Shown here in pieces: positions 53,028-64,000 of a stretch of 64,000 nucleotides of DNA. The stretch's first letter is position 1. The number at the start of each line of letters is the position of its first letter. Under the pieces are notes generated by a model. The model saw only the letters and a program-made list of their open reading frames with translations. It did not search any database and was not told the DNA's origin. Location of the stretch: the NCBI RefSeq assembly GCF_042186555.1, contig NC_133331.1:2095395-2159394 (forward strand), in the 5' to 3' direction. The position numbers and the translations under genes are program-made. This DNA is from Aquarana catesbeiana (taxonomy: Eukaryota; Chordata; Amphibia; Anura; Ranidae).

Positions 53028-54010
53028 AACAGAAAGAACGTGTATCGGGGAAGACCTTACCCTTCATCAGGACTAACTCTCTGGTATTCTGATATACCAG
53101 TATTTTCAATACAAGTCAACTGAGATGGTAAAGTAATCTATTCCGAGAGAGATTGTCTTCTGGAAAGCTCAACACCCATTTGAGAAACTGTATGTTTAAG
53201 CTCAAGCTCTGATGAAGGGGGAGGTCTTGACCCAAAACATGTTGGCTGCCGCTGTTCTTCACGTTGTCATGTCACTATCATCAATAAAGGATTTTGGAAC
53301 TTCGAGATGATCACTTGGAGCTTTGTCTTTCCATGAATTATTCCTCACTCTGGCAAGTATCTGGCGTCACTGCGGGTTGTGTGTGTCAGGGCCTGGAACT
53401 GAGAGATTGTCTTCTGGGAAGCTCAACACCCATTTGAGAAACTGTATGTTTAAGCTCAAGCTCTGATGAAGGGGGAGGTCTTGACCCAAAACATGTTGGC
53501 TACCGCTGTTCTTCACGTTACCATGTCACTATCATCAATAAAGGATTTTGGACATTTGAGATGGTCACTTTGCGCTTTGTCTTTTTATTCCATTATTCCT
53601 CACTTAGGCAAGTATCAAATAATCAACTCATAAGTTCATAATCCTTTTTGTTGATAGTAACATGACAACAGAAAGAACGTGTTTTGGGGAAGACCTCACC
53701 CTTCATCAGGACAATCTCTCTGGTATTCTGATATACCAATAGTTTGAATACAAGTCAAAAAGATGGTAGAGTTATTCAGCCCGAGAGAGAGATTGTTTTC
53801 TGGGAGACTCTATAAAAGCCCATTTGAGTAACTGTGTTTAAGCCCAAACTCTCATGAAGGGGGAGGGAGGTCTTGACCCAAAACATGTTGGCTACTGCTG
53901 TTCTTCACGTTACCATGTCACTATCATCAATTAAGGATTTTGGACACTTAAGAAGATCGCTTGGAGCTTTGTCTTCTGATCCCATTAATCCTCACTCTGG
54001 AAAAGCATCT
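53028..54010 (+). repeat. Triplicated 240-370-bp repeat
   Basis: The block CTGATGAAGGGGGAGGTCTT...AAACATGTTGG...TCAATAAAGGATTTTGG occurs at 53208-53300, 53461-53552 and 53850-53942 (last one CATGAAGG, CAATTAAGG). Its upstream partner (GACAACAGAAAGAACGTG, then CCCTTCATCAGGAC) precedes copies 1 and 3 only, so copy 2 is a shorter duplicate. Confidence 0.9.
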
Positions 54011-54011
54011 G

Positions 54012-54765
54012 GCGTTGTGTGTGTGTTTCAGGGCCTGGACTTGAACCCGGGACCTCTGCTGTGTCTGGCAATGACTCTTCTCGCTGTCCTTCCTGGAAAG
54101 CAGGACAGCACCTTTGTCTGATCCATTGGACAACTCTACCTTGTGCCTTAAAGCGGAGTTCCACCCATATTTTATACATCATGTGAATGAGTCCCTTGCT
54201 GCCAGTCTAACAACATTTGTCATTTTTTTTTACTTACTATGTGTGCTCCTTGTTGCCAGGGTGTCCTTTGCAATCTGCCTCTTCTTGGCCGCGGCGCCAT
54301 ACGTCATATCCTGCCACGCCTTGGCTCCTGGGAGATGTTTGTCATCATCCCCAGGAGTCAGTGGGCATCGCCGCAAGATTGCATTGCCATAACAACGGAG
54401 CGGGCACTTCCTCTGTCGCCACCCATTGTTATGGCAACAAGATAATCTTCCTACGCTATACCCTGTGTTGACTGCGCACGCGCGAGACTAGGAGGTGCAT
54501 GCTGGGTAGCCAGCAGCACCTTAACCCGGAAACAAACTCCTAGTGGGCTTCACATGCCCACAGTGAAGATGGAAGCGCTCTGCAATGAAGAAATCAAACG
54601 TGTGTAAAAAAAAAAAACGGGAATTGAGCAGCGATTTAATTAATCACACATATTAAAGTATTTAATGCAGCATAACGGGTGAAAAAAAAATAATTCTGTG
54701 TGGAACTCCGCTTTAACTTCTACTCTTTGCTCCTCCCATGAACTTCCTGATTTAAGCCATTTTTT
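54012..54765 (-). mobile_element. tRNA-like / LTR-like repeat split by a MITE
   Basis: The minus strand has GGTTCAAGTCC at 54047-54037, a good pol III B box. An A-box-like TGGATCAGACAA lies about 80 bp before it. The same sequence, inverted and more decayed, lies at 48330-48440. It continues past the MITE as TTTGCTCCTCCCATGAACTT (54728-54747), matching 48300-48270. Whether this is a SINE head or part of an LTR is unresolved. Confidence 0.45.
54152..54712. mobile_element. TTAA-flanked MITE (AGCGGAG family), well preserved
   Basis: AGCGGAGTTCCACCC and GTGTGGAACTCCGCT are complementary. TTAA at 54148-54151 and 54713-54716. 561 bp, non-coding. Confidence 0.9.
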
Positions 54766-55394
54766 ATTAGGGGGGGGGGAGACTGCTACACACAGAGAAG
54801 GTATTTTACCTTCATGCATAGAATGGATTATGAATTATATGTATAGAAACCTTGAGCCTTTTAACTATTTCTAATCCTTATGCTGCTATCATTAATAAAT
54901 AGACCGGAAGGTATATTGTATTTACTTGCCATACTTTTTTTTTTTTTTTTTTACATTTTTTCAGTTGCTTCTTGGTTTTTGGCCTAGTCCAAAATGATGC
55001 CACACATCCTGGGAGTCTTAATGGGAGAAGGGTAGGGGGGCTTTCTGAGCTAAGCACACCCTCCTGTCTGCATGCTTAAAGTGGTTCTAAAATCTGAAGG
55101 TTTCCTTTTACCTTAATGCATTCTCCTCATTAATGCAAAAAACCTAAAGTGTGATGCCCCCCCCCCCCCCTCCCCCTTATACTTATCTGAGTCCTATCTC
55201 GATCCAGCGATGTGCACCAGAGCAGCGGCTCTCGCCTCCTTGGCTCCTGCTGCTGTTAATAACAGCCAGTGAGGAAGGACAGGGAGGCGGGGCCAAGCCA
55301 CACTCTGTGTCACGATTCGCAGTCAGGCTCGGAGGCCAGTAGCTATAGCATTGGAGCAGCACCCGCCGACAAGCGGGACAAATATATACTATTT
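54766..55394. other. MITE and LTR-like fragments, no gene
   Basis: Contains a TTTTACCTTCATGC block (54807), a C-run near 55157-55172, a degraded MITE with TTATACTTATCTGAGTCC, and TGTCACGATTCGCAGTCAGG (55309) like the terminus at 46799. Confidence 0.45.
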
Positions 55395-56350
55395 TTCCCG
55401 CTTGCCGACCAGCCGCCATTATAATACTGCGACAGGTTGGCACGGCTGCGCAAATCGCCGTAGGTGTACGTCGGCCACTTTAAGAGCAATAGGCGCGACA
55501 CGCCGGAGCCAATGAAGGTGGCCGGTGACCACGATGTCCGCCAGCGACCCGCAATCGCTCCACAGAGAGCCAGAACAGGGATTTGTCAATGTAAACAAAC
55601 AGAAACCCATTCTGTTAGGGAAGTATAGAGATCTGCTCTTCATAGTGATTAGGAACAGCGATCTCCCTCCTCCTCCAGTCAGCCCCCTCCCCCCCAGTTA
55701 GAATCACCTCCCTAGGGAACACATTTAACCCCTTGATCGCCCCCCTAGCGTTAACCCCTTCCCTGCCAGTGACATTTATAAAGTAATCAGTGGCTATTTT
55801 TAGCTCTGATCAAGGTATAAATATCACTGGTCCCGAAAAAAAAGTGTCAAAAGTGTTCTGTCCGCCGCAATGTCGCAGTTCCGCTAAAAATCGCAGATCA
55901 CCGCCATTATTAGTAAAAAATAAATAATAAAAATGCCAGAAATCTCTCCCCTATTTTGTAGACACTAAAACTTTTTGTGCAAATCAATCAATATACGTTT
56001 ATTGGGATTTTTTTTTTTTACCAAAAATATGTAGAAGAATACGTATCGGCCTAAACTGATGAAGACATATTTTTGGGATATTTATTATAGCAAAAAGTAA
56101 AAAATATTGCTTTATTTTTTTTTTTAATGGTTGCTCTTTTTTTGTTTATAGCGCAAAAAATAAACACCGCAGAGGTGATCAAATACCACTAAAAGAAATC
56201 TCTATTTGTGGGGGAAAAAAAGTACGTCCATTTTGTTTGGGTACAACGTCGCATGACCGCGCAATTGTCAGTTAAAGCAGCGCCGTGACGTATGGTAAAA
56301 AATGGCCTGGTCATTAAGGGGGCAAATCCTTCCGGTCCTTAAGTGGTTAA
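55395..56350 (+). mobile_element. Non-autonomous TTAA-type element
   Basis: Starts CCCGCTTGCCGACCAG and ends CCTTAAGTGGTTAA. The interior mirrors 49545-50525 (CCTGGTCATTAAGGGGG, AACGTCGCATGACCGCGC, GATCAAATACCACTAAAAG). No protein. Confidence 0.8.
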
Positions 56351-56417
56351 AAAATTAATGAATTCATTTTAAAAAATGCTGGTTGGTTCAAAAGCAATTT
56401 CTCAGTCAAATAAAGTG

Positions 56418-58042
56418 TGGAGACATGGATGGATGGATGGATGGAGACATGGATGGATGGATGGAGACATGGATGGATGGAGACATGGATGGATGGAGAC
56501 ATGGATGGATGGAGACATGGATGGATGGATGGAGACATGGATGGATGGAGACATGGATGGATGGAGACATGGGTGGATAGATAGATGGAGACATGGATGG
56601 ATGGATGGATGAAGACATGGATACATGGATGGATGGATGGAGACATGGATGGATGGATGGAGACATGGATGGATGGATGGAGACATGGATGGATGGATGG
56701 ATGGATGGAGACATGGATGGATGAGGACATGGAGGGATGGATGGATGGAGACATGGATGGATGGATGGAGGGATGGATGGAGACATGGATGGATGGAGAC
56801 ATGGATGGAGGGAGACATGGATGGATGGATGGAGACATGGATGGATGGATGGAGGGATGGAGACCTGGATGGATGGTGACATGGATGGATGGAGACATGG
56901 ATGGATGGAGACATGGATGGATGGAGACGTGGATGGATGGAGACATGGATGGATGGAGACATGGATGGATGGATGGAGACATGGATGGATGGATAGATAG
57001 ATGGAGACATGGATGGATGGATGGAGACATGGAGACATGGGTGGATGGAGACATGGAGGGATGGATGGAGACATGGATGGATGGAGACATGGGTGGATGG
57101 AGACATGGGTGGATGGATGGAGACGTGGATGGATGGAGACATGAATGGATGGATGGAGACATGGGTGGATGGATGGAGACATGGATGGATGGAGACATGA
57201 GTGGATGGAGACATGAATGGATGGAGACATGGGTGGATGGAGACATGAGTGGATGGATGGAGACATGGATGGATGGAGACATGGATGGATGGATGGATGG
57301 ATGGATGGAGACATGGATGGATGGATGGATGGATGGAGACATGGATGGATGGATGGATGGAGACATGGATGGATAGAGACATGGATGGAGACATGGATGG
57401 ATGGAGACATGGGTGGATGGAGACATGGATGGATGGATGGATGGAGACATGGGTGGATGGATGGAGACATGGATGGATGGATGGAGACATGGATGGATGG
57501 ATGGATGGAGACATGGATGGATGGAGACATGGATGGATGGAGACATGGATGGATAGAGACATGGATGGATGGATGGAGACATGGATGGATGGAGACATGG
57601 ATGGATGGAGACATGGGTGGATGGAGACATGGATGGATGGAGACATGGGTGGATGGAGACATGGGTGGATGGAGACATGGATGGATGGATGGCTGGATGG
57701 AGACATGGATGGATGGAGACATGGATGGATGGAGACATGGGTGGATGGAGACATGGGTGGATGGAGACATGGGTGGATGGAGACATGGGTGGATGGATGG
57801 AGACATGGATTGATGGAGACATGGATGGATGGAGACATGGATGGATGGAGACATGGATGGATAGAGACATGGATGGATGGATGGAGACATGGATGGATGG
57901 AGACATGGATGGATAGAGACATGGATGGATGGATGGAGACATGGATGGATGGAGACATGGATGGATGGAGACATGGATGGATAGAGACATGGATGGATGG
58001 ATGGAGACATGGATGGATGGATGGAGACATGGATGGATGGAG
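56418..58042 (+). repeat. GGAT/GGAGACAT minisatellite
   Basis: The core GGATGGATGGAGACAT (16 bp) varies by the number of GGAT steps and by GGGTGGAT or GGATAGAT variants. Roughly 95 units. Open frames of more than 500 codons on the minus strand (HPCLHPSI type) are artefacts. CATGGATGG contains no stop in several frames. Confidence 0.97.
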
Positions 58043-58905
58043 AAGTTTGCTTTGAATAGTAAAAGATGAATTAATTCGTGTTTTTAGTTTGTGGTGCTCT
58101 GATACCGATTACTTTCTATAACCCTTTGCAGTACAGGGGGGGGGAGGGGCTCATGAGGGTAGATTTTACAAAAACCTCTAAGAAGGATGTAAAAACCTTT
58201 TTATCGAATTGCATCAACACGTGAAAGCTTTCCTGAGATGTTAGTGATTGGATTTCGCACACTCTGACCATTATTCACCTAAAGAGCCCCGTAGCTCCTC
58301 GTTAACTATCCATCCCTTAGAGTGCTCCTTTTATGACATCCCCATTACCCAGCAGACTCCCCGTCTAGTAAATGGCCCAACGCTTTACACCTGACATTCC
58401 TAACAAAGAGACTCGCCAACGAGTGTCAGAAAGTATCCATTTACTACTCAGAGATCAGAATTACAATCCTTCAGAAATCTCCGGCAGAAAGATGATTTTC
58501 AGTAACAAAACCCCCATCATGTCTTCAGCACCTTCTTGTATTAGAAGTTCATCTCCGCTGGACACATTATGGTAAAAATTTGCGCATTACTTTTAGTGCT
58601 TTTGCTGTGAAGTTCAATAAAGCAGCTGAGCCGTGAATGATCTGTGCACCATTTGTAATTTTCCGCCTGAGCTCAATAAAACAATCGTTTAATGATCTTG
58701 TAGTTCGACCCACATAATGCAGGTTACACCAGGCGGCGGGAGAGAGGATATAAATTAAGCGGCACGTCCGGGATGTATGAGCTGTTTAGCTGAAATATGG
58801 TTTAATCTGAGAGTGAGCGGGTGGGACGTCACACCACGACATCTGCCAAGAATCTTCTCTACATAATTCTGTAGAATGGAAGACTTTGTATTTCCAACGG
58901 CAAGG
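58043..58905. other. Unique-looking non-coding stretch
   Basis: About 860 bp without recognisable repeats, between two arrays. Two AATAAA-like strings (58615, 58676) but no exon with supported splice sites. A short plus frame at 58372-58575 has no domain. Confidence 0.35.
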
Positions 58906-61900
58906 AGACCAGAGGAAGAGACCTGAGGAAGAGACTAGAGGAAGAGACCGGAGGAAGAGACCGGAGGAAGAGACCGGAGAAAGAGACAAGAGGGAGGGAC
59001 CGGAGGGAGGGACCGGAGGGAGAGACCGGAGAGAGAGACCGGAGAGAGAGACCGGAGGAAGAGACCGGAGGAAGAGACCGGAGAGAGAGACCGGAGAGAG
59101 AGACTGGAGGAAGAGACCGGAGGAAGAGACCGGAGAAAGAGACAAGAGGGAGGGACCGGAGGGAGAGACCGGAGGGAGAGACCGGAGAGAGAGACCGGAG
59201 AGAGAGACCGGAGAGAGAGACCGGAGAGAGAGACCGGAGGAAGAGACCGGAGGAAGAGACCGGAGGAAGAGACAGGAGGAAGAGACCGGAGGGAGAGACC
59301 GGAGGAAGAGACCGGAGAAAGAGACCGGAGGAAGAGACCGGAGAAAGAGACCAGAGAAAGAGACCAGAGAAAGAGACCAGAGAAAGAGACCAGAGAAAGA
59401 GACCGGAGGGAGAGACTGGAGGGAGAGACTGGAGGGAGAGACCAGAGAAAGAGACCGGAGGGAGAGACCGGAGGAAGAGACCAGAGAAAGAGACCGGAGG
59501 GAGAGACTGGAGGGAGAGACCAGAGAAAGAGACAGGAGGGAGAGACCGGAGGAAGAGACCGGAGGGAGAGACCGGAGGGAGAGACCGGAGGAAGAGACCG
59601 GAGAAAGAGACAAGAGGGAGGGACCGGAGGGAGAGACCGGAGGAAGAGACCGGAGAGAGAGACCGGAGAGAGAGACTGGAGGAAGAGACCGGAGGAAGAG
59701 ACCGGAGGAAGAGACCGGAGAAAGAGACAAGAGGGAGGGACCGGAGGGAGGGACCGGAGGGAGAGACCGGAGAGAGAGACCGGAGAGAGAGACCGGAGGA
59801 AGAGACCGGAGGAAGAGACCGGAGAGAGAGACCGGAGAGAGAGACTGGAGGAAGAGACCGGAGGAAGAGACCGGAGAAAGAGACAAGAGGGAGGGACCGG
59901 AGGGAGAGACCGGAGGGAGAGACCAGAGAGAGAGACCGGAGAGAGAGACCGGAGAGAGAGACCGGAGGAAGAGACCGGAGGAAGAGACCGGAGGAAGAGA
60001 CCGGAGGAAGAGACCGGAGGGAGAGAGCGGTGAAAGAGACCGGAGGAAGAGACAAGAGGAAGAGACAAGAGGAAGAGACCGGAGAAAGAGACCGGAGGAA
60101 GAGACAAGAGGAAGAGACCAGAGGGAGAGACCGGAGGAAGAGACCGGAGAAAGAGACCGGAGGAAGAGACCGGAGAAAGAGACCAGAGAAAGAGACCAGA
60201 GAAAGAGACCAGAGAAAGAGACCGGAGGGAGAGACTGGAGGGAGAGACTGGAGGGAGAGACCAGAGAAAGAGACCGGAGGGAGAGACCGGAGGAAGAGAC
60301 CAGAGAAAGAGACCGGAGAGAGAGACTGGAGGGAGAGACCAGAGAAAGAGACAGGAGGGAGAGACCGGAGGAAGAGACCGGAGGGAGAGACCGGAGGGAG
60401 AGACCGGAGGAAGAGACCGGAGAAAGAGACAAGAGGGAGGGACCGGAGGGAGAGACCGGAGGAAGAGACCGGAGAGAGAGACCGGAGAGAGAGACTGGAG
60501 GAAGAGACCGGAGGAAGAGACCGGAGGAAGAGACCGGAGAAAGAGACAAGAGGGAGGGACCGGAGGGAGAGAACGGAGAGAGAGACCGGAGAGAGAGACT
60601 GGAGGAAGAGACCGGAGGAAGAGAGCGGAGGAAGAGACCGGAGGAAGAGACCGGAGGAAGAGACCGGAGGGAGAGAGCGGTGAAAGAGACCGGAGGAAGA
60701 GACAAGAGGAAGAGACCGGAGGAAGAGACAAGAGGAAGAGACAGGAGGAAGAGACCGGAGAAAGAGACCGGAGGAAGAGACAAGAGGAAGAGACCAGAGG
60801 GAGAGACCGGAGGAAGAGACCGGAGAAAGAGACCGGAGGAAGAGACCGGAGAAAGAGACCAGAGAAAGAGACCAGAGAAAGAGACCAGAGACCAGAGAAA
60901 GAGACCAGAGAAAGAGACCGGAGGGAGAGACTGGAGGGAGAGACTGGAGGGAGAGACCAGAGAAAGAGACCGGAGGAAGAGACCAGAGAAAGAGACCGGA
61001 GGGAGAGACTGGAGGGAGAGACCAGAGAAAGAGACAGGAGGGAGAGACCGGAGGAAGAGACCGGAGGGAGAGACCGGAGGGAGAGACCGGAGGAAGAGAC
61101 CGTAGTAAGAGACAAGAGGGAGGGACCGGAGGGAGAGACCGGAGGGAGAGACCGGAGGAAGAGACCGGAGAGAGAGACCGGAGAGAGAGACTGGAGGAAG
61201 AGACCGGAGGAAGAGACCGGAGGGAGAGACCGGAGGAAGAGACCGGAGAGAGAGACCGGAGAGAGAGACCGGAGAGAGAGACCGGAGAGAGAGACCAGAG
61301 AAAGAGACCAGAGAAAGAGACCAGAGAAAGAGACCGGAGGGAGAGACTGGAGGGAGAGACTGGAGGGAGAGACCAGAGAAAGAGACCGGAGGGAGAGACC
61401 GGAGGAAGAGACCAGAGAAAGAGACCGGAGGGAGAGACTGGAGGGAGAGACCAGAGAAAGAGACAGGAGGGAGAGACCGGAGGAAGAGACCGGAGGGAGA
61501 GACCGGAGGGAGAGACCAGAGGAAGAGACCGGAGAAAGAGACAAGAGGGAGGGACCGGAGGGAGAGACCGGAGGAAGAGACCGGAGAGAGAGACTGGAGG
61601 AAGAGACCGGAGGAAGAGACCGGAGGAAGAGACCGGAGGAAGAGACCGGAGAAAGAGACAAGAGGGAGGGACCGGAGGGAGAGACCGGAGAGAGAGACCG
61701 GAGAGAGAGACTGGAGGAAGAGACCGGAGGAAGAGAGCGGAGGAAGAGACCAGAGGAAGAGACCGGAGGAAGAGACCGGAGGAAGAGACCGGAGGGAGAG
61801 AGCGGTGAAAGAGACCGGAGGAAGAGACAAGAGGAAGAGACAAGAGGAAGAGACCGGAGAAAGAGACCGGAGGAAGAGACCGGAGGAAGAGACAAGAGGA

Positions 61901-64000
61901 AGAGACAGGAGGAAGAGACCGGAGAAAGAGACCGGAGGAAGAGACAAGAGGAAGAGACCAGAGGGAGAGACCGGAGGAAGAGACCGGAGAAAGAGACCGG
62001 AGGAAGAGACCGGAGAAAGAGACCAGAGAAAGAGACCAGAGAAAGAGACCAGAGAAAGAGACCGGAGGGAGAGACTGGAGGGAGAGACTGGAGGGAGAGA
62101 CCAGAGAAAGAGACCGGAGGGAGAGACCGGAGGAAGAGACCAGAGAAAGAGACCGGAGGGAGAGACTGGAGGGAGAGACCAGAGAAAGAGACAGGAGGGA
62201 GAGACCGGAGGAAGAGACCGGAGGGAGAGACCGGAGGGAGAGACCGGAGGAAGAGACCGGAGAAAGAGACCGGAGGAAGAGACCGGAGAAAGAGACCGGA
62301 GGAAGAGACCAGAGGAAGAGACCGGAGGAAGAGACCGGAGGAAGAGACCGGAGGGAGAGAGCGGTGAAAGAGACCGGAGGAAGAGACAAGAGGAAGAGAC
62401 AAGAGGAAGAGACAAGAGGAAGAGACCGGAGAAAGAGACAAGAGGAAGAGACAAGAGGAAGAGACAAGAGGAAGAGACAAGAGGAAGAGACCGGAGGAAG
62501 AGACCAGAGGAAGAGACCGGAGGAAGAGACCGGAGGAAGAGACCGGAGGGAGAGAGCGGTGAAAGAGACCGGAGGAAGAGACAAGAGGAAGAGACAAGAG
62601 GAAGAGACAAGAGGAAGAGACCGGAGAAAGAGACCGGAGGAAGAGACAAGAGGAAGAGACCAGAGGGAGAGACCGGAGGAAGAGACCGGAGAAAGAGACC
62701 GGAGGAAGAGACCGGAGAAAGAGACCAGAGAAAGAGACCAGAGAAAGAGACCAGAGAAAGAGACCGGAGGAAGAGACTGGAGGGAGAGACTGGAGGGAGA
62801 GACCAGAGAAAGAGACCGGAGGGAGAGACCGGAGGAAGAGACCAGAGAAAGAGACCGGAGGGAGAGACTGGAGGGAGAGACCAGAGAAAGAGACAGGAGG
62901 GAGAGACCGGAGGAAGAGACTGGAGGGAGAGACCGGAGGGAGAGACCGGAGGGAGAGACCGGAGGAAGAGACCGGAGAAAGAGACAAGAGGGAGGGACCG
63001 GAGGGAGAGACCGGAGGAAGAGACCGGAGAGAGAGACCGGAGAGAGAGACCGGAGAGAGAGACCGGAGGAAGAGACCGGAGAAAGAGACAAGAGGGAGGG
63101 AACGGAGAGAGAGACTGGAGGAAGAGACCGGAGGAAGAGACCGGAGGAAGAGACCAGAGGAAGAGACCGGAGGAAGAGACCGGAGGAAGAGACCGGAGGG
63201 AGAGAGCGGTGAAAGAGACCGGAGGAAGAGACAAGAGGAAGAGACAAGAGGAAGAGACCGGAGAAAGAGACCGGAGGAAGAGACCGGAGGAAGAGACAAG
63301 AGGAAGAGACAAGAGGAAGAGACTGGAGAAAGAGACCGGAGGAAGAGACAAGAGGAAGAGACCAGAGGGAGAGACCGGAGGAAGAGACCGGAGAAAGAGA
63401 CCGGAGGAAGAGACCGGAGAAAGAGACCAGAGAAAGAGACCAGAGAAAGAGACCAGAGAAAGAGACCGGAGGGAGAGACTGGAGGGAGAGACCAGAGAAA
63501 GAGACCGGAGGGAGAGACCGGAGGAAGAGACCAGAGAAAGAGACCGGAGGGAGAGACTGGAGGGAGAGACCAGAGAAAGAGACAGGAGGGAGAGACCGGA
63601 GGAAGAGACCGGAGGGAGAGACCGGAGGAAGAGACCGGAGGGAGAGACCGGAGGGAGAGACCGGAGGGAGAGACCGGAGAAAGAGACAAGAGGGAGGGAC
63701 CGGAGGGAGAGACCGGAGGGAGAGACCGGAGGAAGAGACCGGAGAGAGAGACCGGAGAGAGAGACTGGAGGAAGAGACCGGAGGAAGAGACCGGAGAAAG
63801 AGACAAGAGGGAGGGACCGGAGGGAGAGACCGGAGAGAGAGACCGGAGGAAGAGACCGGAGGAAGAGACCGGAGGAAGAGACCGGAGGAAGAGACCGGAG
63901 GGAGAGAGCGGTGAAAGAGACCGGAGGAAGAGACAAGAGGAAGAGACAAGAGGAAGAGACAAGAGGAAGAGACCGGAGAAAGAGACCGGAGGAAGAGACA
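58906..64000 (+). repeat. 13-bp purine-rich array, more than 5 kb, runs off the window
   Basis: Unit GAGACCGGAGGAA with variants GAGACCGGAGAGA, GAGACCAGAGAAA, GAGACTGGAGGGA and GAGACAAGAGGAA. Variants follow a fixed order giving a superunit near 650 bp (50 units). The rare GCGGTGAAAG occurs at 60027, 60677, 61802, 62361, 62556, 63206 and 63908. Three minus-strand frames stay open for about 1,700 codons because no unit makes a stop. This is not a gene. One 7-bp irregularity lies near 60890. Confidence 0.97.

Noticed and set aside
56347..58055. Open frames of over 500 codons (HPCLHPSI and DMDGWRHG types)
   Set aside because: Produced by the GGATGGATGGAGACAT array; several frames on both strands are open.
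58786..63962. Open frames of about 1,700 codons on the minus strand
   Set aside because: They lie wholly in a 13-bp array. Three frames are open at once and the peptide is a 13-residue period, so openness is a property of the unit, not of selection.

Overview
The window looks like vertebrate nuclear DNA, most likely from a frog with a large genome. I infer this from the mixture of repeats: several Tc1 families, a DIRS-like retroelement, an L2/CR1-like LINE, hAT elements, PIF/Harbinger-like MITEs with TTA/TAA duplications, TTAA-flanked MITEs, a tRNA-derived SINE and a Penelope-like endonuclease fragment. There are no bacterial operons, no CRISPR array and no intact long cellular reading frame. 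Almost every long open frame lies in a tandem array or in a broken transposase.

Host gene content is small but visible. On the minus strand three exons chain with matching splice phases: 34437-34269 (WD40-like), 31808-31735 and the terminal exon 19190-19102, followed by an AATAAA at 19017-19012. They encode the C-terminal part of a WD40-like protein with an acidic tail that ends in Cys-Leu-Leu-Met, a possible CaaX prenylation box. On the plus strand a strong branch point and acceptor at 18441-18473 opens what looks like the terminal exon of a second, convergent gene, with its own AATAAA at 19022-19027. The two 3' ends therefore overlap. The 12.5-kb intron between the last two minus-strand exons (31734-19191) is packed with transposons and arrays.

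Layout: 1-2717 hAT element inserted in a DIRS-like element (2718-4063, minus); 4104-5360 AT-rich non-autonomous element; 5805-8535 L2/CR1-like LINE broken by a TTAA MITE and a solo LTR; 9370-12251 Tc1 with two internal arrays; 12731-15606 long-inverted-repeat element containing a LINE tail and a 2.1-kb hAT element with its own array; 17032-18334 retro-insertion with 18-bp duplications and three MITEs; 18474-19190 convergent gene ends; 19330-20425 MITE with array; 21420-22975 SINE and MITEs; 23036-24935 two arrays around a 0.58-kb palindrome; 25525-28672 nested MITEs, a 12-bp array and a Tc1 remnant; 28733-30462 array with a 412-bp higher-order period; 32217-34022 rearranged Tc1 with a 51-bp array; 34645-38720 Tc1 elements; 38721-42488 retro-like repeats with a GIY-YIG fragment; 42489-44145 Tc1 and LINE remnants; 44820-46745 palindromic repeats; 46797-48440 LTR-like repeat with a 62-bp array; 49488-50885 Tc1 interrupted by a MITE; 53028-54765 triplicated repeat and tRNA-like segment; 55395-56350 MITE; 56418-58042 array; 58906 to beyond 64000 a 13-bp array.

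About a quarter of the window is tandem array. In at least six cases the array sits inside a recognisable mobile element, and in two it demonstrably grew from the element's own coding sequence. I found no self-contained undescribed molecular system. The points most worth checking are the buried WD40-like gene, its convergent neighbour, and the repeated birth of minisatellites inside transposons.
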